Below are positions 1 through 10,825 of a stretch of DNA of 64,000 bases, piece by piece; the first letter of the stretch is position 1; the number at the start of each line of letters is the position of its first letter. The stretch is from Craterostigma plantagineum. Taxonomy: Eukaryota; Streptophyta; Magnoliopsida; Lamiales; Linderniaceae. The stretch is from positions 62,001-126,000 of the forward strand of contig JAPQWV010000635.1 of assembly GCA_027422505.1 (NCBI GenBank), read 5' to 3'. Made by a program: the position numbers and the translations under genes. The notes under the pieces are model-generated. The model did not search any database and was not told where the DNA came from. It saw only the letters and a program-made list of their open reading frames with translations.

Positions 1-103
1 GCCACGATGATCTGCTATATCTACGCAATCGAGTCCCACGTCAATCGCCACCGATTCGCCTTTCACAGCTTATCCATCGATTGATCAACCTCGACCAATT
101 GGG

Positions 104-1344
104 GTGGCGGCGGCGACGTTGGAGCCGATCATGATCTCGCCTCTAGGGATAGCGCCTACACCAGACCCTCTGATTCCGGTGGGTGTCTCGTCGAAAAGTC
201 CTCTGACGGCGGCCATGCCTTACTCGTCAAATCTCACGTCTAGGGTTTCCACGGCGCCAGATTCAGTAATAGCTTCATCAGGGATGGCACCATCGGCAGA
301 CCTACCACGCCCACCAGCTGCTATAGCGTCGTTTACTGAAATTGTTCATGGTCGTTCACCCCGGCGGTCATTGTTGCGATCGCGCCTCCCCTTTACACCA
401 CCGGTGCTCGTTGATGGAATCCCTCAAATTCGTCCATCTTGGGAAACAGCGCAAAAAGGGATTGCTAGGTGGCAATATACATTGGTTGGTTATTTCTTGG
501 GGCGAAAACCTTTTTACCCGACAGTTAAGAAGCATTTCCGCTCTATTTGGGCTGCTCTCGTGGAGATCCGTGCGACTAGCAACTGTTTTTTTAAATTTCG
601 GTTCGAGGTAATGATGACGGCCTTGGAAGGGGCACGATGGTTCAAGGACAGCCTTTATTTTTGGGGGAATGGAAACCGGGAATGAGCTTCGCAAAACGGG
701 AACATCTGGAGGTTCCAACATGGGTTAAGTTTCGCCATTTACCTAGCGAGTACTGGACGAACGAAGGTTTGGGGTTGGTGGCTAGTGGGATTGGAAAGCC
801 ATTAAACGCCGATGCTATTACCTTGAAAGGGGAACGAATCGATTATGCAAGGGTATGCATCATTAAGGCCTTGGATGACCCATATTTGGATCATTGTATG
901 ATTCACTTACCATCCCCTACTGGAGAGGATCTTGGAGCTGTTCGTGTTGACGTGGAATATGAATGGCGCCCGCCTAGTTGTACGGATTGTGGCTCTATAC
1001 TACATAGAGCATCGTCTTGCCCATCTCGCCCCCCGCCCGCCGCCAACGCGATGCCTGCGCCAAACAAACCGCGACCAAATGCTAGTCAACGTCAGAAATG
1101 GCGCCAGGTCCGCAAGGGTAAAGGTCCAGCTGCGCCTGCTCCTGACAATGCAAATCATTTGGCAACCATGGGGCCTGCCAAAAATGTCTCTCCACGACGG
1201 CTTGGCCGCCAGACCTCACCTTCGCGCGCTGCACGACGCCCATCGCCGCAACCCCATGGTGAGACGTCCAACTCTTTTGCTTCCTTATGTCTCATCTCTG
1301 AAGATGGTGAGATCCCTTCTAGGCCTAAGCATTGTACCCGGTGA
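104..1344 (+). pseudogene. LINE-A ORF1 remnant (DUF4283-like RNA-binding protein)
   Basis: Two overlapping frames (104-685 and 637-1344) together cover a plant L1 ORF1. The first has a proline/serine-rich N-terminus and the start of a DUF4283-like region. The second continues it and has a CCHC zinc knuckle at about 969-1010 (CTDCGSILHRASSC, CX2CX4HX4C) and a basic tail. The frame changes near 637; here the left arm reads GCACGATGG where the right arm reads GCACATGG, a one-base difference. The family normally encodes an RNA-binding chaperone packaged with LINE RNA. Non-functional as it stands. Confidence 0.82.
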
Positions 1345-4300
1345 CACGGTGCTTTTATGATCTCAATAGGGCATGGAATGTGCGTGGTCTCAATCGGCGA
1401 GACCACGGAGGGGCCGTCGTGGACCTTATCACACGTCATGGCCTCAATCTTATTGGACTACTTGAGACGAGAGTCCCTCAATGTAATGCTCATTCGGTTT
1501 CTACATTTATTCGACCACAGTGGACTTGGTTCTATGATTATGATACTGGACCTGTGATGCGCCTTTGGGTGGGATGGGATGCATCCTGCGTAGATGTTAC
1601 CATCGAATCCTTCCACACTCAAGTCGTTCATTGTAGGGTGACTTCTTTGGTTGACCACCGACTTTTCCTTGTTACCTTTCTTTATGGGCGTAATCGGCGT
1701 GAGGAACGGTTTCCTTTATGGGACGACCTTATTCATATCTCTCAACATTGGGCTACGGAAGCATGGCTGGTCTTGGGAGATTTTAACGCCATTCTTACTC
1801 CTAATGAAGCCCGGGGCGGCACTATCCATGCGGCTGATTTTGCCGAACTTAACATATGTATAACTGCAGCTGATCTCCGACCTCTACCGATGATGGGGCT
1901 GCATTACACTTGTCATAATCGCTAACAAGGGGACGCTTCGATTTGGCGACGGTTAGATCGCATGCATGATTTCCCCGATGACGGACGATTCACGGTTCTG
2001 GAAAGGGTCTGTCAAACTCTCCTTTACAGGCAGTTTTGATTGAGCAATCCTATTTATCTCAGCGAGCGAAACTTTCTTGGCTTAAGGACAGCGACCAATG
2101 CAGATCTTACTTCTTCAAACGGGTCGCTATGCGCCGGGAGCGTAACCACATTGTTTCACTAGACGATGCGAATGGTGTGCCAATTGATGACCCTGGCGTG
2201 GTTAAAGAGGAGCTACTGTGCTTTTACACTGATCTTTTGGGTACCTCGGCTACATCGGCTCCTGTTACTAGCACTTGCCTTCGTGACTTTATTTCGCGGA
2301 CACTGACTACAACGGATTCTTTATCGATGGTCAACCCTATTGAGGATGAGGAAATCAAGGCTGCCCTATTTTTTATGGGTGACGAGAAGGCGCCTGGACC
2401 GGATGGTTTCACGGCTGCATTCTTCAAGAGGGCTTTGCCTATTCTTGGGAACGATCTTATGGCGGCTGTTAAGGAGTTTTTTCAGTCGGGGATTATTCTT
2501 AAGGAGCTGAATTGTACACTTATTACACTCATTCCGAAGAATGAGACCCCTCGCCGGCCCTCGGATTTTCGGCCCATCTCCTGTTGTAACGTCATTTATA
2601 AGGTGATTTCTAAGGTTCTTGCTAATCGACTCAAAAGCCATCTTCCATCGCTGGTTCTTTCTTCCCAAATGGCGTTTATCCCTGGATGGAGGATTACTGA
2701 TAGTATTATGCTCGCTCAGGAGCTGCCATGGATATAGACATATGCATCTACCCCCTCGGGCTCTGTTCAAATTTGACCTCGCTAAGGCATACGACAAAGT
2801 TGCATGGTCTTTCATACTTGCAGCACTGGGCACTATGAATTTCCACCACACTTTCATCCATTGGATTTGATGTTGCCTTACATCCACCTTTTTCTCCCTC
2901 AACCTGAACGGGTGCATGGAGGGGTTCTTTGCGGGAAAGCGTGGATTACGGCAAGGTGACCCCGTTGCCCCCTACCTTTTTACGATCGTTATGGAGGTTC
3001 TCCACGGTATTCTTCAGGCCTATATCTCTGCCTCTGCGGGATTCAAGTACCACTGGCGCTGCGAGGTGTCCTTGTTGGGCCTTCTTGCCTTAGTGATGAT
3101 ATTCTCCTATTCTGTCATGCCGACACGACTTCAGTCACCGTTCTAAGTGATGCTCTTGTATGGTTTGGTCACTTGTCGGGGCTACATGCCAACTCATCTA
3201 AGAGCGAGATGTTTCTGTCGAAGCGTACTGATCCTCTTGCTTCGCTTTTCAAGTCCATGAGGGGATTTGACCTTGGACATTTACCAGTGCGCTATCTTGG
3301 GTTGCCACTACTCACGTCGCGACTTACCTTGCAAGATTGCCAGTCGCTTTTGACGGCGTTTGATACATGTTTGGGCTCTTGGCTGAACCGTTCCCTGTCC
3401 TACGCTGGTCGTCTCCAACTTATTCGCTCGATCTTGTCCGCGATCCACGTCTACTGGTTGGGGGCGTTCTTCCTTCCGAAGGGTGTTATCAAGGAGCTTG
3501 AGGCTAAGATGCGGCGCTACTTATGGGACTCCTCTGCATCCAAGGTCGCTTGGGCGGATGTTGCTGCCCTCGGGCCGAAGGTGGTTTGGGTGTTCGCTCG
3601 ATTGAGACGGACAATAGGGCCTTGATGCTCAAACAATTGTGGTGCGTTTTAAAGCGTGATCAGTCGTCTATTTGGACACAATGGCTTTACGACACACGGC
3701 TTCGGCATAAATCTCTCTGGATGGTTCGTACCTCGGCCACTACATCTTGGAGCTGGCGCAAACTCTTGAAACTCCGGCCTTTGATGCGCTCTCTTATTCG
3801 GTTCAAGATTGGAGATGGAAGGTTCATTTGGCTCTGGCTTGATCCTTGGATGATGGTTACCCCACTTATTGACCGATACCCCCTCGGCCCTATTGCTTAG
3901 GCCTTCCAACGAATACGAAGCTTGATGCGATCATCTCTCTTGATGGATGGAACTGGCCGTCCCAGACAAGGGTGGAGTTCCTTGATTTTGGGCTATTTCT
4001 ACCACCTACTAATCCTCACTCATGTGACCATCATCTGGACCGGCTCAGATAGCGTCCTTTTTACTACGGCATCGGCAAGGGATGCTTTACGACCTCACCT
4101 TGATCGTGTTACTTGGGCTTACCTTTTGGTGGTGCTATGCACGTTCCTCGCCATTACTATGGCTTGCCATTCATGGTCGACTCTCTACTAGAGATAAGTT
4201 ATGGGTGATTTGGGGATCTTCTTCTAGCCTTTGTGATTTGGGGATTGTCGAATCTGCAAACCATCTTTTCTTTGACTGCAGTTTTTCGAAATGCAGTTTC

Positions 4301-4598
4301 CATCTCCTTCGACGAAAGACTAGTTGGAGCTGACCGTTTCGTGAATAGCACTGTGGCATGTCTTGAGCTTCTAGGCGTTGGCGTGGTACTCACCTCGCTA
4401 ACTTTATGTCGCGGCACCTACTTGCATCTCTTGTTTACCACATTTGGTTGGAACGTAATAGGCGATGGCGGGAGAACCATTTCCACACACCTGAGCGAAT
4501 TGTTGACGAGGTGGTACGGCTTGCTTGCCTGCGCCTTTCGACATTACCTCCATGATACGTCCTTCAGCTTATGGCTTTACGTAGACTTTGGCGTATAG
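1332..4598 (+). pseudogene. LINE-A ORF2 remnant (endonuclease, reverse transcriptase, zf-RVT)
   Basis: The endonuclease frame (1332-1925) shows WNVRGLN, LLETRV and WLVLGDFNAI, typical of APE-type LINE endonucleases, and ends in TAA at 1923. The reverse transcriptase starts again in frame at 2036, with APGPDGF near 2390, a polymerase motif A (FDLAKAYD, about 2771) and GLRQGDP near 2944. The catalytic SDD of motif C lies near 3090 but in a shifted frame. A zinc-binding tail (zf-RVT) is recognisable at about 4190-4310 (CDLGIVESANHLFFDCSFSKC spread over that stretch). Breaks: TAA at 1923, the 342 bp deletion at 1961, a one-base loss near 2027, a stop at 2735, and further frameshifts. Confidence 0.85.
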
Positions 4599-4688
4599 TT
4601 TGATGATTTGTATTTCATTATTTGTGTGCTTTTGCACTTGTACACTTTTCTTACTATTATTAATTTAAGGGAACTTCCAAAAAAAATA

Positions 4689-4703
4689 AAATGAGATATG
4701 ATA
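4689..4703. repeat. Target-site duplication of LINE-A, left arm
   Basis: AAATGAGATATGATA directly follows the A-rich tail of LINE-A. Its reverse complement TATCATATCTCATTT occurs at 25453-25467 (same site, right arm) and again at 31236-31250 beyond the 5' end of LINE-A. The 15 bp length is typical of LINE insertions. Confidence 0.88.
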
Positions 4704-6697
4704 AAATAAAACTAAGACGAAGAGTGGTCTTTCAATACTCGCTAATGTTGTTCACCAACCCAAGCCTATAAATGCATGGCCATATATATATCAATAATAA
4801 ATATGTTACCAGTTCCTTTACATATATGCCGTTAAAATATAAACAAACTGTTTATGGGAACCAATTAATTCATTTAAATTCGTTAGTGATCGTAAAGAAG
4901 GAATGCGAAGTGAACATTATTACCTTCATAATTAAAGATACCCATAATCTCCGGCCACGAGAATTACTTCCAATGATAGTAGTGAGCGGTTGTGTTCTTA
5001 CCTTATGCCATAAAAACAAGTGATGTACAATGCATATAACCAATCCCAATGGCGCGAGTATCACATCTAAGTAACATCGTTTCCATTTCATTTCCTTGCT
5101 TTATATATCGGAATCTCTATATATATAGGTGTGTGTCCGAAGCTCTCCCACATCCATATGGCAAGATGTTAACTTTGTGTTAAGTGTCAACGTTGTTTAT
5201 TTTTGTTGTTGTTGTGAGATAATTATATATACATATATAGCTCGGTCTATATGCGAACAGATAGATGAGGCAAGAAAATGAACTTAGACTTGTTTCGTTG
5301 CAATATGCAATTTAAGAAAAGGGATGACGCCAAGAAAAGCAAATGCACTAACTACTTCGTAAATAGAGCAAAAAGGGACATGAGTCGTCTAAGGAATTCC
5401 ATTGTTTGCATCTTAATGTGTGTGTGTGTGTCTATATATATAAAAAGTCATTTTTTTAGCATAACACAAGTTAAATGAAATGATATAAAATGCATCCATT
5501 ATATGGGGCATGTAAATGAGGTTCGAGAATCAGCAAAGTATCAATCCCGATGAGACGGATGATGACCCACTATTCTTGTGGAAGTTTCAATATAAATGTA
5601 TTCTAATATGGATATTGTTTCTTAATTATTTTTCAACTCAATTATTGTAATAAACTCGTGGACAACCCTATCACCTATGTAATGGATCTATTGCGTCTAT
5701 ATAATCTTTTACCAAAATGTTATTGGTTGGGAGCGTTAGTGGATTCAAAATGATGGAAGTTCTTCAAATTTAAATACACAAAAAAGATGAGTGGTGCCTG
5801 AGGAGATGATTCATAAACTCAAGAGCGATAGAAGCAAAGAAGATAAAGGCTCGAACTGATATACTGTTCTGTTCCCTGAGTCGTCGAGGTAAAAAGGCTG
5901 AAATCGTCGACTAAATCAGAGGAGGGAAAATGCGAACGAAGACGCTGATGGGAAGGGCGATTCATTGAAGCTGACTCGGATACCGTTAAAACGGTTAGTC
6001 ACGCTTATGAGATGAATCCCGCCAGCTGAGTATTAAGGGATATTTTCTTCTGTGGTTTTCTCGACACTTTGAGAGCTGATAACTTCACAGAGAGTGAGAG
6101 TTAGTAAAAGCTGTAAACGCGAGGTTGATAGAGTGCTGTGAGCTCTGTAACATCATCTGAGGAGAACATCAATAAACAAGTTGATCCTTGGCCGTGGACG
6201 TAGGCTAAAACCAATAGCCGAACCACGTATATTGCTCTGTTCAATTTTTCTTTTCTGTTGCGATTCAAGCGCGAATTTAAGATTGATCAAAGAGATCATC
6301 TTTTAGGAACTTGATTGATACGAGATTCACGACAGTGCCCTTACGGTATCAAGTACGTACTAGTGGATTCCTACTAGATTATCATTGATTAAATCTATTT
6401 TATTGGAGACACCTCTTTATTAATGGATGCTACGTTGCATGAGTTAGCTTATCGAATAGTCTAATAATGACTCAACAAACTCACAACGTAAACGTTGAAT
6501 CATGAAAAATAAAATGAGCTTATGAAATAGAGAGATACTAAACCGTTCTTCTGTGCAAGAGAGGTTGATTTTTATGGTGTAAGTTTCGCAATATAATCTA
6601 TCTTTTGATCATACATTGTTTGTAGATTCCACTTTATCTTTCCACATACATGATTGGTTAGTTAAAAAGAATGGTTCCTCCTTGAGGAGTTGAGGTG
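4704..6697. other. Non-coding block between LINE-A and the LTR element (left arm)
   Basis: No convincing gene. AT-rich, with a short TG run at 5416-5430. Around 6165-6270 there is an LTR-like U5 signature: AATAAA at 6171, then sequence matching the pattern GGCCGTGGACGTAGGCT...GAACCACGTA seen in the other LTRs of this window. It may be the end of an old solo LTR; its outer boundaries are not clear. The small ORFs (for example 4772-5023 and 5278-5478) are not supported by any recognisable motif. The mirror copy is 23461-25452. Confidence 0.6.
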
Positions 6698-6880
6698 TGT
6701 TAAAAATTGAAAACAATCGTCACCGATGAAGATTAAACTAACAAGAAAGACGAAAAAATGTTGAACACAGCAGTTTACGTGGTTCGGATTCCTTTTATGA
6801 ATCCTATATCCACGGGCAAAGATTAAATCCCTTATTGATGATCAACAATTTTACAGAGTAGTAAAACAGCGAAGAAGATA

Positions 6881-6881
<1 letters not shown>

Positions 6882-6929
<48 letters not shown>
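6882..6929. repeat. (GA)n microsatellite inside the LTR
   Basis: About 24 GA dinucleotides, within the 3' LTR of the left-arm LTR element. The other LTR (10466-10488) and the right-arm copies (19673-19690 and 23227-23273) have different lengths, as expected for slippage. Confidence 0.95.
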
Positions 6930-6933
<4 letters not shown>

Positions 6934-7545
6934 TTTTGGCCAGCCAAGAAAGGAAGAACCCCCAGACGATTAACCCCTCTGATCCTTGGAGATGTTGTTA
7001 GTTGAGAGAAGCTCTTCATGAAACCCTCTCTCTCTTCACAGTTATATGCTCCTTTTCATGAACGTTGAAATCCTGAATTTGCATCTTGGTCCTTGCCTTC
7101 TGCCGCTCTCTACGGATTAGTCCCTTAGAAACTTCCAACTGACGGGCTTCAATCTTAGTCCATTTAAGCCCAACATATTTGCAGAGCCCCAATGAATGGG
7201 ATGGGCTTTAGTCTTCTTTTAACACCCCCCTCACGTCTTTGGGCGAAACACATTAACCAACTTGAGTTTCTGATTACTTGGGTCTATCTGCCGCTGAGTA
7301 TAATTAACTATGATAGACTGGACCATCATGAGGACTATTAGAAGGAATCGACATATTCACACGGATGTTCGATGCATACAAACCAGGGAGAATGAAGCAA
7401 AACATAATAGAAAGTATAGTTAGAGCGATATCACCGAAAATCCGTCAAGACTCGATTGTTTATGGTAGTTGAGAAATTGACTACGCAAATGAAGTCGACC
7501 CGCAGCTTCATCTCTTCACATATACGCAAATGTAGACAACGTGAT

Positions 7546-8329
7546 TAAAATCCTAAGTGCACGATAACATTGTACACTAGGAACGAAAAGATCAGCGCTT
7601 GATTAAAAACGTGATAACATCATAATTTCACATAAAAGCTTCAAATCAGTACAAGAAAATATAAATCTTCACAAGTTTATGAAGTACAAACCTTAAGACT
7701 ACGATAGCTTTGCATACTAAGGATATAAGTAGCGTCACAAGCAAAATCAAGAGCTTTGCACAAGTAATATAGCTCAACACAAGAAAAAAATCAGATTATT
7801 TCAAGGCTAATGAGCAGAAAATCCCATGCATAAGGGTGAATAAACCTCTTATCAATTCAAAGGCTACAAAAGAAAAGGAAACCCCAACACAACTCTGCAA
7901 AGCAAGGGGCAGAAGTAGAAATCCTAATGCAATAACTTGCACAGCTAGGACACAAAACATCATATAAATTATGATGTCAAAAGGAGAAACCCTAGTGCAT
8001 TAATTTTGCACAGCAAGGGTCAAAAGCATAAAATCCTAATGCGATTTTTTGCACAGCTAGGATCATAAAACATCATATAAATTCTGATGTTAAAAACACA
8101 AGAACCCTAGTGCAATAATTTGCACAGCTAGGGTCAATAAACCTCAGAAATAAATCCAAAGGCACATGTGCGGTAACTTTGCACAACAAGGATATATAGT
8201 AGAAACCCAAATTATGCATTAATTTTGCACAACATGGGTCAAAAGCTGAAATCTGTATGCAGAGATTCTACACAGCTAGGGTCACAAGAAACATCAAGCC
8301 CTAATGCCAATTTCGCACAGCTAGGGTCA
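7546..8329 (-). repeat. Array of small hairpins in the LTR element, left-arm copy
   Basis: Mirror copy of 21832-22605. On the minus strand it reads as repeated short units of the form CCCTAGCTGTGCAA...TGCACTAGGG, separated by 40-110 bp. Details are under the right-arm copy, where the element is in plus orientation. Confidence 0.75.
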
Positions 8330-10458
8330 AGATACAACATATCAACATAGTAATATCATCAACATCACCCGATCATTCAAGTCGAGGATTTGATTCAAAC
8401 ACAAGTCACAAAAACATCAAGACGCTCTCAAGTCACACGTACTACGCAACAGATATAGAGAGCATAGAGAATAAGCAGCGTATGAAAAATAGAGCACATG
8501 GAGATATTAGAAAATGTAAAGGCAAATTTTAGAGTAACAAAGTTATCACCAAATATTTCCTTGGCTTTGACGCATACGATTTTCACAGCTGTTGGCTACG
8601 AGCCTGTAGACAACCAGATTATTTTTCTTATGATAGAAATAGGTGAGGTGGATCAGACGCCAAGACTTCAAGAGCATAGCACTCTCAAGCGTAGTAGAGT
8701 GATTTTTGGCAAAATGTGTGATCGTACCATCTCTCGGCAAACACCAGTCCCGAAAAGCAGGTTTTGGTGTAAAACTGCAAACATACTGGGCACATCTAAA
8801 GTTTTAAGCAAACATGTAGTTCAATGAAAAACAAAATATACCACAATTAAGCAAAGCAATAAGGTGCAGACAAAAAACGCAGCGTATAAGAACAAGTTAA
8901 TCGGATGAGGTCTCAAAGCAAAAATGCAGATTTAAAAGCAAAGATACAGAGGCAAACAGCAACAGAGGTGTAGTAAAACCAAAAAACATCAGAACAAGAA
9001 TATGCGCTTTGAAATTCAATGCAAAGAAAACTGTTTGACCAAAAACTAGAAGAATAAGATGAACTGAGCTCCAAAGAAAAGCAAGAAACTGCATAGAGAT
9101 GCAAAGTGCGCATCACAGAGAACCAAGAATCAGATAACAAGCAATTTTAAGCAAAATCTGATAATAATAGAAAAGAAAGAACCAACAATATTGCAGCAGC
9201 AAAACGGAAAGCAATGCTACCAAAAAAGAGTGATAGGACAAAAATAATAGCAGCAAGGAATACACACAAATATATCACAGAGATAAGCAACGGTTTGGGA
9301 AGTAATAGTTAGAATAATATCGCCGAATGTCCTTTTGGACTCAGATGTCAATGACAGTTGAGAGGTGGACATCACAGTGTAGGCAAATACGGTGCTCCCT
9401 TTTGGCGACGTAGATGTAGATAACAATGAAGTTTTTGTTACTTGGTTGAATGATCTGTTCAAGAAACACAGTGAACCTTATATCTGTTCAAGCTTAAAAA
9501 AAAACAGAAAGCATGACCCTGATCGAACACTCGCACTGCTTATCAACCCAAAAAATAAAAACTTTAGGGAACGTTAGCAAACAAATCAAGAAGCCGTCTT
9601 CAAGAACAACATCAGAATTAAACAGAATGATAAAATAAGCGGAAAAATGAAAAATCCCTAAAATGCGAATTTTAAGAAAAGCTAGGGTTTCCAGCTAGTA
9701 AAAACACCAATCCAGCGATCGACGGCTCTGGTACCATGTAGAAATTCGGGTCGAACCTCTGATAATTTATCTGTTATCGAGTCCCGCGAACACGCTACAC
9801 ATGAAGACGGGTCTCGATATAAGCTTGATGTATTCCTTTCTAAAACCAATTGGTGTTAGGAGGAGTGGCCCATCAAGCTTATAAACCATCTTGTTTTCTT
9901 TGCACTTTTCGATGTGGGACTTTTTTTCCCCACACACCTGACATTCCAAGATTGGTTGTAGAAATTCGGGCCGGACCTCTGGTAATTTATCTGTTATCGA
10001 GGCCCGCGCACGTGCTACATATGAAGGGGGTCTCGATATAAGTTTGATGGGGTTCCTTCTTCCTAAAACCAATTGGTGCTAGGAGGAGTTGCCCCTGAAG
10101 CTTATAAACCATCTAGTTTTCTTTGCACTTTTCGATGTGGGACTTTTTTCCCTACACACGTGACATTCCAACACCCCCCCCCCCCTCAATGTGAGCCCAA
10201 TCGGACGAGAACACCATTCTTTTTCGAACCCACCATATTTTTAATTAAGTCGGATCTTTCCACTCTGATACCATGTTAAAAATTGAAAACAATCTTCACC
10301 GATGAAGATTAAACTAACAAGAAAGACGAAAAAATATTTGAACACAGCAGTTTACGTGGTTCGGATTCCTTTGGTGAACCCTACATCCGCGGGCAAAGAT
10401 TAAATCCTTTATTGATGATCAACAATTTTACAGAGTAGTAAAACAGCGAAGAAGATAT

Positions 10459-10489
<31 letters not shown>

Positions 10490-10775
10490 TGATTTTTGGC
10501 CAGCCAAGAAAGGAAAAACCCCCAGACGATTAACCCCTTTGATCCTTGGAGATGTTGTTAATTGAGAGAAGCTCTTCACGAAAACCCCCTCTCTCTTCAC
10601 AGTTATATGCTCCTTTTTATGAACGTTGATATCCTGAATTTGCATCTTGGTCCTTGCCTTCTGCCGCTCTCTACAAATTAGTCCCTTCGAAACTTCCAAG
10701 ATGGGCTTCAATCTTAGTCCATTTAGAACATATTTAAAGAGCCCAAAGAATGGGATGTGCTTTAGTCTTCTTTTA

Positions 10776-10792
10776 ACAAAGGTATATCTTTT
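10776..10792. repeat. Target-site duplication of LINE-B, 3' side
   Basis: ACAAAGGTATATCTTTT sits directly against the poly(T) that marks the LINE-B 3' end. The same 17 bp occurs at 16995-17011 beyond the LINE-B 5' end. The first three bases overlap the LTR terminus ending at 10778, so the minimal duplication is 14-15 bp. Confidence 0.9.
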
Positions 10793-10825
10793 TTTTTCGG
10801 AGAAGCAAGGGGCTGCTATGCCCAA

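Larger units (their letters stand above)
1..4688 (+). mobile_element. LINE-A (L1-type non-LTR retrotransposon), left-arm copy
   Basis: Contains ORF1 with a zinc knuckle, then ORF2 with endonuclease, reverse transcriptase and zf-RVT-like segments, then an A-rich 3' end at about 4672-4688. It is followed at 4689-4703 by the 15 bp AAATGAGATATGATA, which also flanks the 5' end of the right-arm copy (31236-31250, reverse complement), so the 3' boundary is supported by a target-site duplication. The 5' end lies before the window. All reading frames are broken by stops, indels and a 342 bp internal deletion, so this copy cannot move by itself. Confidence 0.92.
6698..10778 (-). mobile_element. Non-autonomous LTR retrotransposon, left-arm copy
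   Basis: Two direct LTRs (6698-7224 and 10274-10778, read on the minus strand) begin TGTTAAAAG and end TTTTTAACA. A primer-binding site complementary to initiator-Met tRNA lies at 10263-10273 (reads TGGTATCAGAG on the minus strand), and a purine tract GAGGGGGGTG adjoins the 3' LTR at about 7223-7235. The internal 3 kb encodes no gag or pol. Flanks AGGT(G) at 6694-6697 and AAGGT at 10779-10783 look like an imperfect target duplication. The element abuts the LINE-B target duplication. LARD-like by organisation; a Copia-derived parent is likely from the primer site, but I cannot prove it. Confidence 0.88.

Noticed and set aside
8498..8827. 109-codon ORF in the LTR-element interior
   Set aside because: No recognisable domain, and the mirrored copy does not keep the same frame intact (differences near 21530); considered chance.
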